Origin: Candidatus Barnesiella excrementavium
GTDB taxonomy: Bacteria; Bacteroidota; Bacteroidia; Bacteroidales; Barnesiellaceae
Direction of reading: 5' to 3'
Length of the DNA stretch: 64,000 nucleotides
Assembly (NCBI GenBank): GCA_019115485.1
Contig: DXDM01000059.1
Span: 62,001 to 126,000, forward strand
The position numbers were made by a program, and so were the translations under genes. Each line of letters starts with the position of its first letter. Position 1 is the stretch's first letter. Below are positions 7,954 through 17,300 of the stretch, one piece after another. The notes under the pieces were generated by a model that worked only from the letters and a program-made list of their open reading frames with translations, was not told the DNA's origin and searched no databases.

Positions 7954-10900
7954 ATGTTGAATAAGATTATCCGATATTCGTTGAACAATCGGCTGCTCGT
8001 GTTGGTAGCTTCGATTTTGTTGATGTTTGCGGGGATCTACACCTCGCTCAAAATGGACGTCGATGTCTTCCCCGACCTGAATGCACCTACGGTAGTGGTC
8101 ATGACCGAGGCGCCGGGTATGGCTCCCGAAGAGGTGGAGCGCCTGGTTACCTTCCCGGTAGAGACCGCTCTCAACGGGGCCACCGATGTGCGTCGGGTGC
8201 GCTCGTCGTCGACCACCGGCTTCTCGATCGTGTGGGTCGAGTTTGACTGGGGTACCGATATCTATCGGGCCCGTCAGATTACCTCCGAAAAATTGGCCGT
8301 CGTGGGCGAGAGCCTGCCCCAGGGGGTGGGTACCCCCACGCTGGGCCCCCAATCGTCTATCCTGGGCGAGATGATGATTATCGGCCTTACCGCCGATACC
8401 ACCTCGCTGCGCGACCTGCGCACGCTGGCCGACTGGACTATCCGTCCCCGCCTCCTCTCTATCGGCGGGGTGGCTCAGGTGACCGTCATCGGCGGCGAGA
8501 TGAAAGAGTACCAGATTCTGCTCGACCTGCCTCGCATGAAGCAGTATGGTGTCTCGCTCGACGAGGTGCTGGCTGCTGCCCGCGAGATGAACCGCAACGC
8601 CAACGGCGGTATCCTGTATGAATATGGCAACGAGTACATCATACGCGGGGCCGTGGCTACGACCGATATCGATGCCATTGCCAAGGCGGTGGTGAAACGG
8701 GTCGACGGGGTGCCCCTCTTGATGGGCGATATTGCCGAGGTGAAGATTGGAGACAAGGCTCCCAAACTGGGGTGCGCTTCGGTCGAGGCTCACCCGGCCG
8801 TCCTGCTCACCGTGACCAAGCAGCCCAATACCAGTACGCTCGACCTGACCGACCAGCTGTTGAAGTCGGTCGATGAGTTGAAGAAGAACATGCCGGCCGA
8901 TGTAACCGTGTCGACCGACATCTTCCGCCAGTCGCATTTCATCGAGAGCTCCATCGACAACGTGAAGAAATCGCTTTACGAGGGGGCCATCTTCGTGGTT
9001 ATCGTCCTCTTCTTCTTCCTGATGAATGTGCGCACCACGGTAATTTCTCTGGTTGCCTTGCCCTTGTCGTTGCTCTTTTCGATACTGGCCCTCCACTTCA
9101 TGGGCTTTACCATCAACACGATGAGCTTGGGCGGTATGGCCATCGCCATCGGGTCGCTGGTCGACGATGCCATTGTCGACGTCGAGAATGTCTACAAGCA
9201 TTTGCGCGAGAACCGGCAGTTGCCGCCCGGCGAGCGCAAACCGGTTATCGAAGTGGTGTTCGAAGCCTCGCGCGAGGTGCGTATGCCTATCCTCAACTCC
9301 ACGCTCATTATTATCGTCACCTTTATCCCCCTCTTCTTCCTCACCGGTATGGAGGGGCGCATGCTGGTACCGCTGGGTATCGCCTTCATCGTGGCCTTGT
9401 TTGCCTCGACCCTCGTGGCTCTCACCCTTACGCCGGTGTTGTGCAGCTATCTGCTGGGCAAGGGGAGCGACGACCATAAACTGACCCGCGAACCTTTTGT
9501 GGCCCGTACGCTGAAAAAGTATTACGGACGCGCCTTGGAGTGGTCGTTGAACCACCGTCGCGAGGTGTTGGGCGGCACGATTGTGCTGTTTGTAGCGGCG
9601 CTGGTTACCTTCTTCACGTTGGGGCGCAGCTTTCTGCCCTCGTTCAACGAAGGGTCGTTTACGATTAACGTCAGCACGCTGCCCGGTATCTCGCTCGAAG
9701 AGTCGGATAACATCGGCCGCCGGGCCGAACAGCTGTTGCTCGAAGTACCCGAGATAAAGACGGTTGCCCGCAAGACGGGTCGGGCCGAGCTCGACGAGCA
9801 TGCTCTGGGTGTGAATACCTCGGAAATCGAGGCTCCCTTTGAACTGAAAGAGCGCTCGCATGCCGAGGTGGTGGCCGATGTGCGCAAGAAGCTCTCGGTT
9901 CTCCCCGGCGTCAACATCGAGATAGGCCAACCCATCTCGCACCGCATCGACGCCATGCTTTCGGGTACGCAGGCCCGCATCGCCATCAAGCTCTTCGGCG
10001 ACGACCTCAACCGCATGTTCATGCTGGGTAACCAGATTAAGAAAAATATCTCGACCATCGACGGTGTGGTCGACCTCAATGTCGAGCAGCAGATTGAGCG
10101 GCCGCAGCTGAAAATCACGCCGCGTCGCGAGATGCTGGCCCGCTACGGGGTGACGATGGCCGAGTTCTCGCAGTTTATCGACGTGGCTCTGGCCGGCGAG
10201 GTGGTTTCGCAGGTCTACGAGGGTAGCCGTACCTTCGACCTGACGGTCAAGGTGAAGGACGACGAACGGGCTTCGGCGGCCCGCATCGGCGACCTGATGA
10301 TTGACACGCAGGAGGGCAAGGTGCCGTTGAGCACGCTGGCCGAAATCAAGTCGGCCACCGGCCCCAATACCATCAACCGCGAGAATGTCAAGCGCAAGAT
10401 TGTCATCTCGGCCAATGTGAGCGACCGCGACCTGCGCAGCGTGGTCGACGACATTCGGGAACGCATTGACGAGACCGTCACGCTGCCCGAAGGCTACTTC
10501 ATCGAATATGGTGGACAGTTCGAGAGCGAAGCCGCAGCCTCGCGCACCCTCTCGGTCGTGTCGCTCTTCTCGCTGCTGGTGGTCTTCCTGTTGCTGTACA
10601 ACCAGTTCCGCAGTGCCTCGCAGTCGGCCGTTATCCTGTTGAACCTCCCCTTGGCGCTGATTGGCGGAGTCTTTATTCTCCGCTTCACCACGGGCGAGAT
10701 CAGTATCCCCGCCATTATCGGCTTCATCTCGCTCTTCGGTATCGCCACCCGCAACGGTATGTTGCTTGTGTCGCACTACAACACCATGCTGGCCGAGGGA
10801 CACTCCCTGCACGAGACCATATTGCATGGCTCGCTCGACCGGTTGAACCCCATCTTGATGACGGCGCTCACCTCGGCGCTGGCGCTTATCCCGCTGGCTT

Positions 10901-11043
10901 TGGGCGGCGACTTGCCGGGCAACGAGATACAGAGCCCCATGGCCAAGGTGATTCTGGGCGGATTGATTACCTCGACCTTCCTCAACGCCTTTGTGGTGCC
11001 GGTCGTTTACTGGATTATGAACCGTAAAAAAGAAAACCGATGA
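7954..11043 (+). CDS. Heavy-metal RND efflux pump, inner-membrane subunit (CusA/CzcA family)
   Basis: The 1029-residue proton-driven pump has the standard RND layout: TM1, a large periplasmic loop, TM2-6, a second loop and TM7-12. The TM4 signature AIGSLVDDAIVDVEN (about residues 400-414) is the heavy-metal-efflux form and looks closer to the CusA type than to the CzcA DFG type, though it has an extra Asp (VDDA). It sits between the adaptor gene (12-base gap) and the TolC gene, overlapping the latter by 4 bases (ATGA), so all three subunits are translated from one message. Confidence 0.95.
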   Translation: MLNKIIRYSLNNRLLVLVASILLMFAGIYTSLKMDVDVFPDLNAPTVVVMTEAPGMAPEEVERLVTFPVETALNGATDVRRVRSSSTTGFSIVWVEFDWGTDIYRARQITSEKLAVVGESLPQGVGTPTLGPQSSILGEMMIIGLTADTTSLRDLRTLADWTIRPRLLSIGGVAQVTVIGGEMKEYQILLDLPRMKQYGVSLDEVLAAAREMNRNANGGILYEYGNEYIIRGAVATTDIDAIAKAVVKRVDGVPLLMGDIAEVKIGDKAPKLGCASVEAHPAVLLTVTKQPNTSTLDLTDQLLKSVDELKKNMPADVTVSTDIFRQSHFIESSIDNVKKSLYEGAIFVVIVLFFFLMNVRTTVISLVALPLSLLFSILALHFMGFTINTMSLGGMAIAIGSLVDDAIVDVENVYKHLRENRQLPPGERKPVIEVVFEASREVRMPILNSTLIIIVTFIPLFFLTGMEGRMLVPLGIAFIVALFASTLVALTLTPVLCSYLLGKGSDDHKLTREPFVARTLKKYYGRALEWSLNHRREVLGGTIVLFVAALVTFFTLGRSFLPSFNEGSFTINVSTLPGISLEESDNIGRRAEQLLLEVPEIKTVARKTGRAELDEHALGVNTSEIEAPFELKERSHAEVVADVRKKLSVLPGVNIEIGQPISHRIDAMLSGTQARIAIKLFGDDLNRMFMLGNQIKKNISTIDGVVDLNVEQQIERPQLKITPRREMLARYGVTMAEFSQFIDVALAGEVVSQVYEGSRTFDLTVKVKDDERASAARIGDLMIDTQEGKVPLSTLAEIKSATGPNTINRENVKRKIVISANVSDRDLRSVVDDIRERIDETVTLPEGYFIEYGGQFESEAAASRTLSVVSLFSLLVVFLLLYNQFRSASQSAVILLNLPLALIGGVFILRFTTGEISIPAIIGFISLFGIATRNGMLLVSHYNTMLAEGHSLHETILHGSLDRLNPILMTALTSALALIPLALGGDLPGNEIQSPMAKVILGGLITSTFLNAFVVPVVYWIMNRKKENR

Positions 11044-12218
11044 GAAAGATGATTCTTCTGCTCTGCGCACTCTCGCTGTCGGGTGCGGGAGCTCAAAACA
11101 ATATGGCCGACATCCTTTCGTGCATCGAGGCCAACAACCCCCAGCTGAAAGCCGGGGCCCAGATGGTACTGAGCCAGAAGGCCGAGGTGTCGTCGCAAAA
11201 TTCGCTTGCCGACCCTACCTTCGAGTTGGAACACCTGTGGGGTGCCCAGAATGCCGGAGACCGCAAGTACGACATTACCGTGTTGCAGTCCTTCGATTTC
11301 CCTTCGCTCTATGTGCAGCGCAACCGGGTGGGTAACCTCAAACGTTCGCTTTACGACGGGCAGCAGACCTTGTTGCGGCAGCAGGTGCTGTTGCAGGCCA
11401 AGGAGCTGTGCCTGCGCATCGTCTACCTGAACCGCTGTATCGAGCTGAGCGACAAGCGGCTGGCCGCAGCCGACGAACTGGCCCGGCTCTACCGGGGCAA
11501 GCTCGAATCGGGCGATGCCGCCATTCTCGACGTGAACAAAATCGAAATCGAACAGCTCAATGTCACCACCGCCAACACACGGCTGCGAAACGAACTCTCC
11601 ACCTGTCTGGCTCAGTTGCGGGCCTTGAACGGAGGCGAGTCGCTCGACGTGGAGCTCTCGGCCCTGACCTATCCCGAGGCGGTGTTGCCCACCTCGTTCG
11701 ACGAGTTGAAAACCCAGGCCTTGCAGGCCGACCCCGAGTTGCAGTTGTTGCGGCAGGAGAGCCTTATCGCCGACAAGTCGGTGGCTCTCAACCGCTCGGG
11801 CTGGTTGCCCAAGTTTGAGTTGGGTTATCGCCATGCCTACGAGTTGGGCGAGCGGTTCAACGGCTTTGCGGTAGGAGTCTCGATACCCCTGTTTGCCAAC
11901 CGCAAGAAGGTCAAGATGGCCAAGGCACAAGCCCTGGCCGGGACCTTTACCGTGAACAACCGAGAGCAGCAGGCGCTGGCCGAGTTGCAGAGTGCCTATG
12001 ATGAGGCGGTGACTCTGAAACAAAATCACGCCCGCTACGACCTGTTGGCCCGGCAGAACAATCTGGGGTTGTTGCAGAAGGCCCTGGCCGCCGGGAAAAT
12101 CTCGATGGTCGAGTATCTCGTCGATGCCACGCAGCTCTACGAGGCCTTCGACAACCGGCTCTCGCTCGAGTATGAATACCAGTTGCGGTTGGCCCGCCTG
12201 TACAAGTTTGAATTGTAA
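11040..12218 (+). CDS. TolC-family outer-membrane channel of the metal efflux system
   Basis: The 392-residue product has a signal peptide (residues 1-18, ending SGAGAQ) and two copies of the long alpha-helical hairpin plus beta-strand repeat typical of outer membrane efflux proteins: LLRQQVLLQAKELCLRIVYL in the first half and AQALAGTFTVNNREQQALAE in the second. It is somewhat shorter than E. coli TolC or CusC, as is common for CzcC-like channels. The ATG overlaps the pump stop and the gene is closed by a strong terminator 41 bases downstream. Confidence 0.92.
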   Translation: MRKMILLLCALSLSGAGAQNNMADILSCIEANNPQLKAGAQMVLSQKAEVSSQNSLADPTFELEHLWGAQNAGDRKYDITVLQSFDFPSLYVQRNRVGNLKRSLYDGQQTLLRQQVLLQAKELCLRIVYLNRCIELSDKRLAAADELARLYRGKLESGDAAILDVNKIEIEQLNVTTANTRLRNELSTCLAQLRALNGGESLDVELSALTYPEAVLPTSFDELKTQALQADPELQLLRQESLIADKSVALNRSGWLPKFELGYRHAYELGERFNGFAVGVSIPLFANRKKVKMAKAQALAGTFTVNNREQQALAELQSAYDEAVTLKQNHARYDLLARQNNLGLLQKALAAGKISMVEYLVDATQLYEAFDNRLSLEYEYQLRLARLYKFEL

Positions 12219-12259
12219 TAGCGGCAGGCTGTGTGCCGTCGAGACAGTTTGTTATATCT

Positions 12260-12290
12260 CCCCCATGCCACACGGGCATGGGGGATTTTT
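12260..12290 (+). terminator. Rho-independent terminator of the RND operon
   Basis: A 10-bp GC-rich stem (12260-12269 with 12275-12284), a 5-base loop and a run of five T after one A. Confidence 0.9.
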
Positions 12291-12633
12291 GTTTCGTAGG
12301 AGACGAGCGGTACCCCTGCTTTTTCATCATTCTTGAAGGTAAAGCCGGGGAGGAGCCGCGGGAAAATAAAATGCGTGAATGCCGATGAAGTGTATCCTTT
12401 TATAGCTTTAATCTATTGGTAAACAGGGAGATATATGCTTGTTTCTTCCGTTGCCTTTTCGAGAGTGCGGACGATAGACTGGGGGTGTAAATGTTAAATA
12501 ATACTATATATGAAAATATTTTCCGTTGGAAAATTGTTTTTAAGGAAAATAGCGTGCATATTTGCAAAGTAATTTCTAACGGAATATATTTCCGTAGAAG
12601 AATAATTAGAAGCAAAACTTAAAGACAAGCAAG
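12291..12633. other. Non-coding interval before the redox cluster
   Basis: About 340 bases without a supportable gene. The right part is AT-rich and contains the promoter at 12534-12564. The left part, to about 12480, shows nothing I can name. Confidence 0.5.
12534..12564 (+). promoter_or_regulatory. Promoter of the DUF6132/thioredoxin genes
   Basis: TTG at 12534-12536, a spacer of exactly 20 bases and CATATTTG at 12557-12564 (one mismatch to TAnnTTTG). The leader to the first ATG is about 65 bases. Confidence 0.6.
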
Positions 12634-12837
12634 ATGAAAAAGTGGTTGAAACGATATGGGCTCTCGGTGTTGGGCACGGTCTTGGGAGCCGTAGGCGGAT
12701 ACCTGTATTGGCGGTATGTAGGCTGTGCCAGCGGCACTTGTCCCATAACCGCATCGCCCTGGGCCAGTACGGTGTGGGGTGCCGCGATAGGCGGATTGTT
12801 GATGAGTTCATTTAAAAAAGAGAAAAGCTATGAATAA
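12634..12837 (+). CDS. Small membrane protein, DUF6132 family
   Basis: A 67-residue protein with two hydrophobic segments (about residues 9-29 and 43-58) rich in Gly and Ala, and two cysteines, Cys31 and Cys36, between them in GCASGTCP. I recognise it as a DUF6132-type protein of Bacteroidetes. The cysteine pair faces one side of the membrane and could be a redox target for the thioredoxin encoded next, whose ATG overlaps this gene by 8 bases; that link is inference. No biochemical function is known to me. Confidence 0.7.
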   Translation: MKKWLKRYGLSVLGTVLGAVGGYLYWRYVGCASGTCPITASPWASTVWGAAIGGLLMSSFKKEKSYE

Positions 12838-13306
12838 ACGACTGATGATTTGGGCGGTGAGTCTGGTTTCGCTCCTGTTTGCCGCCTGCGAGACGAAAGC
12901 GAAAACGAACGATAATCAAAATAAAAACGACAATAAGATGAAAACGATTGAATTGACCAAAGCCGATTTCCTGACCAAAGTGATGGATTACGAAGCCAAT
13001 CCCCAAGAGTGGAAATACCTGGGCGACAAGCCCGCCATTATCGATTTCTACGCCTCGTGGTGCGGACCCTGCAAGATGGTGGCCCCCATACTCGAAGAGT
13101 TGGCCGAGGAGTATGACGGACAGATCTATATCTACAAGGTAAACACCGAGAAGGAGCAGGAGTTGGCCGCCATGTTCGGGATACGCAGCATTCCCTCGAT
13201 ACTCTTTATCCCCATGGGCGAGCAGCCGCAGATGGCCATGGGAGCCATGCCCAAGAGTTCGTTCAAGGAGGCTATCGACAAAGTGCTGCTGAAAAAAGAG
13301 AAATAA
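12830..13306 (+). CDS. Periplasmic lipoprotein thioredoxin
   Basis: The 158-residue thioredoxin-fold protein has a lipoprotein signal with FAAC at Cys20, then a polar Asn/Lys linker, then a full thioredoxin domain. The active site is WCGPCK at residues 77-82, preceded by IIDFYAS, and the cis-proline loop is GIRSIPSILF. The canonical CGPC site suggests a reductant or general thioredoxin rather than a DsbA-type oxidase. It overlaps the DUF6132 gene by 8 bases, so the two are translationally coupled, and is followed by a terminator hairpin. Anchoring to a membrane facing the periplasm is predicted from the signal. Confidence 0.9.
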   Translation: MNKRLMIWAVSLVSLLFAACETKAKTNDNQNKNDNKMKTIELTKADFLTKVMDYEANPQEWKYLGDKPAIIDFYASWCGPCKMVAPILEELAEEYDGQIYIYKVNTEKEQELAAMFGIRSIPSILFIPMGEQPQMAMGAMPKSSFKEAIDKVLLKKEK

Positions 13307-13355
13307 GTAGTGCCACTCCTTTGAGCGGGGACTGCAAAGCAGTGGCCCATTTGCG

Positions 13356-13396
13356 TCTCCCACGATCGCTCCCGATCGAGGTCGTGGGAGATTTTC
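13356..13396 (+). terminator. Terminator after the thioredoxin gene
   Basis: A 10-bp stem (13356-13365 with 13382-13391), extended by an inner TCG/CGA pairing, followed by TTTT at 13392. Confidence 0.75.
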
Positions 13397-13447
13397 CCCG
13401 CAATCTGTGTTAAGCCCCCGTTTCGATAAAAAGATTCCCCGGTACAG

Positions 13448-13477
13448 TTGGGCTTTACCGAAAAAAATGTAGATTTG
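13448..13477 (+). promoter_or_regulatory. Promoter of the ferredoxin-marR operon
   Basis: TTG at 13448-13450, a 19-base spacer and a perfect TAGATTTG -7 box at 13470-13477. Confidence 0.7.
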
Positions 13478-13557
13478 TAAGATAAACCCATGCGTAGTCC
13501 GCACCATATCGACAGGGGGTGCGGATACGCGATTTAAGAGAGAGAAAGGATAATAAG

Positions 13558-13743
13558 ATGCCCCTTGTAGTCGATAAGAACCGTTGTCCGCAGAACCACC
13601 GTTGCCCGCTCATTGCCCTCTGCCCCCGGCAGGCCATCAGCCAGGTAGGATTCGGCTTGCCGCAAATCGATGCCGAGAAGTGCATAGGCTGCGGCAAATG
13701 TGTGCGTTCCTGTTTCAAACAAGCGGTATGTGAAGTGGAGTAA
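13558..13743 (+). CDS. Small 4Fe-4S ferredoxin-like protein
   Basis: This 61-residue protein has eight cysteines. Cys42, Cys45, Cys48 and Cys52 form the classic CxxCxxCxxxC [4Fe-4S] motif (CIGCGKCVRSC), while the first half carries a looser set, Cys10, Cys16 and Cys22-Pro, resembling a degenerate first cluster of a two-cluster ferredoxin. An open frame extends upstream to 13519, but the ATG at 13558 has an AGAAAGGA Shine-Dalgarno and gives the expected N-terminus. The MarR gene follows after 5 bases. It probably carries electrons or senses redox state; the partner is unknown. Confidence 0.85.
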   Translation: MPLVVDKNRCPQNHRCPLIALCPRQAISQVGFGLPQIDAEKCIGCGKCVRSCFKQAVCEVE

Positions 13744-13748
13744 GCCCT

Positions 13749-14096
13749 ATGGAATCATTCTGTAAAATACGCGATGTGTACCGGGCCATCACCGATTTTG
13801 AGGCCCGGTTTGAGAAACGTTACGGCCTCGGGCTCAACGAAGGCTCGCTGTTGTGTGCCCTGCACGAGGTGGGACGCCTCTCGTCGGGCGACATAGCCAA
13901 GCAGTTGAACCTCACCCAGTCCAATGCCTCGAAGGTTATTCGGGCCGTCGAGAACAAAGGACTGATACAGCGTACTCTGGGCGATGACGACAAGCGGCAG
14001 ATGTACTTCTCGCTCACGCCCGAGGGAGAGCGTTGCCTCACGCAACTGCACTGTTGCGATATCGAGGTACCTGCCGTGTTGAAGCAGCTGTTGTAG
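13749..14096 (+). CDS. MarR-family transcriptional regulator
   Basis: A 115-residue winged helix-turn-helix protein. The recognition region LSSGDIAKQLNLTQSNASKVIRAVENKGLI (split around residues 45-75) and the wing with LGDDDKRQMYFSLTPEG are textbook MarR features. It is short for the family. It is co-transcribed with the ferredoxin gene 5 bases upstream. Cys5 near the N-terminus and a CC pair near the C-terminus could serve in redox sensing, which would suit its neighbours; this is inference. The likely targets are its own operon and the thioredoxin unit upstream. Confidence 0.88.
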   Translation: MESFCKIRDVYRAITDFEARFEKRYGLGLNEGSLLCALHEVGRLSSGDIAKQLNLTQSNASKVIRAVENKGLIQRTLGDDDKRQMYFSLTPEGERCLTQLHCCDIEVPAVLKQLL

Positions 14097-14141
14097 TTTT
14101 GACAGGACGATAGTTGAATTTAAGTAAAAATAAGTTGTATT

Positions 14142-14176
14142 ACCCCTCCTGAATGTTGCATTTGGGAGGGGTTTCT
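14142..14176 (+). terminator. Terminator after marR
   Basis: An 8-bp stem (14142-14149 with 14165-14172) with a 15-base loop, followed by TTCTT. Confidence 0.75.
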
Positions 14177-14216
14177 TCGTAATTTAACACAATATGTCAT
14201 AAAAGATATAATTTGT

Positions 14217-14247
14217 TTTGAATCCCGGTTAAAAGGGCCTAAATTGC
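14217..14247 (+). promoter_or_regulatory. Promoter of the giant adhesin-like gene
   Basis: TTTG at 14217-14220, a 19-base spacer and TAAATTGC at 14240-14247 (near the TAnnTTTG consensus). The leader to the start codon is about 55 bases. Confidence 0.5.
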
Positions 14248-14304
14248 AAAAATCAAGTTCGTTTATTTATTCTAATCATTTAATGCTGTAAACACAAGTT
14301 AATT

Positions 14305-17300
14305 ATGAAAAAGTGGTTATGTGTGCTCGTCATTCTAACGGGAGGATTATGGACGAGCGTTAGTGCACAGAATTCGTCACGAGTGCTTTTAGAAGAGACA
14401 CACCAAGTAAAGAATGATCCGGAGCTTGTTCGGCAGTTTATGGAGAAATCGAAGAATTTTCAGCAGCGGACTACCTCTTCCGGGAATGAGTTTCAGCAAG
14501 TTCGTTCTTGGGTGCGCAAGAAAAATTTTATTGCAGCCGCTCCTTCGCTTTCCAACCTGAAATTGAACGGTGCGGTGGTGTACGATGAGAACAGAGATGT
14601 CAATACCTTTGGCATCTACTCTTTTTCGGCTCAGGCTCCCGTCATTCGCAAGGAGGTGACGCTTATTCCCCGGCTTTCGGCTGGTGGTGGAGCTATTTAC
14701 TCCGACGGGAAACTGTATGTGTATGATTACTCTGTCGATTATGGATTCGTGTCGTCGAGCAGTTATACCGTATACGATGCGGCTACGGGGGAGGAACTTA
14801 CCTCTAAGAGCATGGGGCATGACCTGGGACCGGTCTATCGCAATGCGGCGGTCAGTTGTGCCAAGGATCCGGTCTCGGGAACGGTCTATTGTTGTTCCTA
14901 CGGGTATAACGACCAGACCAGAGAGTTGTGTTACGTACTCTCTACCTGGAACCTCGAAGGTATGGCCAAAGATAGTATCGCCCTGTTGTCCAAGCCCATG
15001 CAGGTGATGGCTTGTGCCTCCGACGGGAAACTGTATGGCATTTCGGCCAGCACCGCGACCGAAGGGAACAACGGTGGCGTTTTGTACGAGATAGATAAAA
15101 CCACAGGGGCGCTGCGCGAAATAGGGGATACCCAGGTATCGCCCAAGTATACCCAGTCGGCCGTAATCAATCCGGCCGACGATACGTTCTATTGGTTTGC
15201 CAACGAAGAAGACGAGGCAGCCAATCTGTATACGGTCGATTTGGCTACCGGAACTGCTACGTTGATTGGGGCGTTGCCCTATGGCGATCAAGTTGTGGGA
15301 GCCTATATTCCCGACCCCGAGGCTGCCGATGGGGCTCCATCGAGGGCCGAAAATCTGTCGGCCACGTTTGAGCATGGAGCGTTGTCGGGTACGGTTTCGT
15401 TTGATATACCGGGCGAGACTTACAGTGGAGCTCCGCTGACGGGCGAAATTTCCTATAAGATTTCGGGAAATGGCAGCGTATTGGCCACCGGGGAGGCCGC
15501 GGCCGGCACAAAAGTAGATTGCCCGGTTACGGTCCCGGCTTCGGCATTGTATAAGTTGGAGGTGGTTCTGACCAACTCGGTCGGAGACAGTCCGGTGAGT
15601 GATTTGACCCTCTACATCGGGAAAGACGCTCCCTTGGCTGTCAATAACCTCACTGTTGTTCGAACCGGTGACGTGAATACGGTTTCCTGGAATACCCCTG
15701 CCGGCACCAAGAACGGCGGCTACATGGACAAGGCCGACTTGCGTTACAAGATTGTGCGCATGCCCGATAATGTTCAGGTGGCCGAGAGCCATGCCGATAC
15801 GGTATTCTCCGAGACCTTCACGACCGAGGAGCTGGCCCTCTATTCTTATGTGGTAACTCCCTATAACGACGGTATCGAAGGTGAATCGGCTACCTCCAAC
15901 TCGGTGAGTGTAGGCGATGCGCTGACACCGCCGTATGAGCAGGACTTTACCGATAAGAATGCGTTGGGACTGTTTACGGTAGTCGACGTCAATGGTGACG
16001 GTAAGACATGGAGTTATTCCAGCGGTACGGTCCGGTATTCCTGTCACATGAAAAATCAGGCCGATGACTGGCTGATTACGCCTCCGTTGAAATTGCAGCA
16101 GGGATATGAGTATGAATTTTCATTCGATACCTATGTGTTGAGTTCCCGCTCCGAAGAGAAGATGGAGGTAAAGATGGGAACGGCCGCAACGGTCGAGGCC
16201 ATGAATACGGTGGTGATGGAGGAACGCACCTATACCAACACGCGCACATCGCCCAAGACCGAGACTTTCTCGATCAAGCCCGAGGCCGACGGAGTGTATT
16301 ATATAGGTTTCCATGCGGTAAGCGATGCCAATAAGGGAAATCTTACACTCGATAATATTCGTTTGGGAGCACCTGTGTCGGCCAATGCCCCGGGTGCGGT
16401 CGAGAATCTGGCTCTCACGCCGGGAGCTCAGGGAGCCCTGTCGGTAACAATCGAGTTCACGGCACCGACCCGGAATCTGGAAGGGGGCGAACTGACCGAG
16501 TTGACTGCTATCGATGTGAGCCGGGGAGAGACCCTGGTCAAGACCTTTGAGAATCCCGAGATGGGAGCCACCCTGCAACTGGTCGACAACGATGCCGTCG
16601 AGGGTGAGAATGTCTATCAAGTCGTGGCCCGCAATTCGTTTGGTGAGGGCGAAGCCCTGCTCGACACGGTGTGGGTCGGCATCGACGAGCCGCTGGCTCC
16701 GCAGTCGGTGACCTTCGTTGACAACGGCGACGGTACGGGTTTGCTCTCTTGGAGCGAAGTATCCGAGACGGGTAAGAATGGCGGATATGTAAATCCTCGG
16801 GAGGTCGTTTATACCCTCTATGATGCCGACCGGAAAGTCGTGGCCGAAGGGGTAGAGGGTCTTCAATACGAACTCAATGACTTGAACAACGAGATGCCTC
16901 AGGTACTGACCTATTTCTCGGTAGTTGCTCAAAACGGGAAGGGCGTTTCGGAGGCTACGCAATCCAATTCGCGTCTGGTAGGTCCCTCATATCCGTTGCC
17001 CTACACCGAGTCGTTTGCCGGTGCCGAGGTTACTCATGGCCCCTGGACTACCGAGTTGTTGTCGGGGAAGAGCTACGATTCGGGTTGGGATCCCCGTCCC
17101 GATCAATCGCAGGACAACGACGGGGGAAGTGCCGATTTCCAAGCCTATGCCGTAGGAGCCTCGACCCGTATTTACAGTCCGAAAATCGATATCTCCACGG
17201 TCGATAATCCTCGACTCAATGCCTGGATTTTGATGCCTACGGGTGGCGTGCGGGTTCGCTTCCAGGTTTCGGTCGATTATGCCGATTGGACCGATGTGGA

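Noticed and set aside
6790-11070. A 1426-codon open frame on the minus strand opposite the RND operon
   Set aside because: It is antisense to the adaptor and pump genes, whose protein motifs are unmistakable. Its own translation is rich in His, Gln, Arg and Gly without any domain, as expected from the complement of GC-rich codons.
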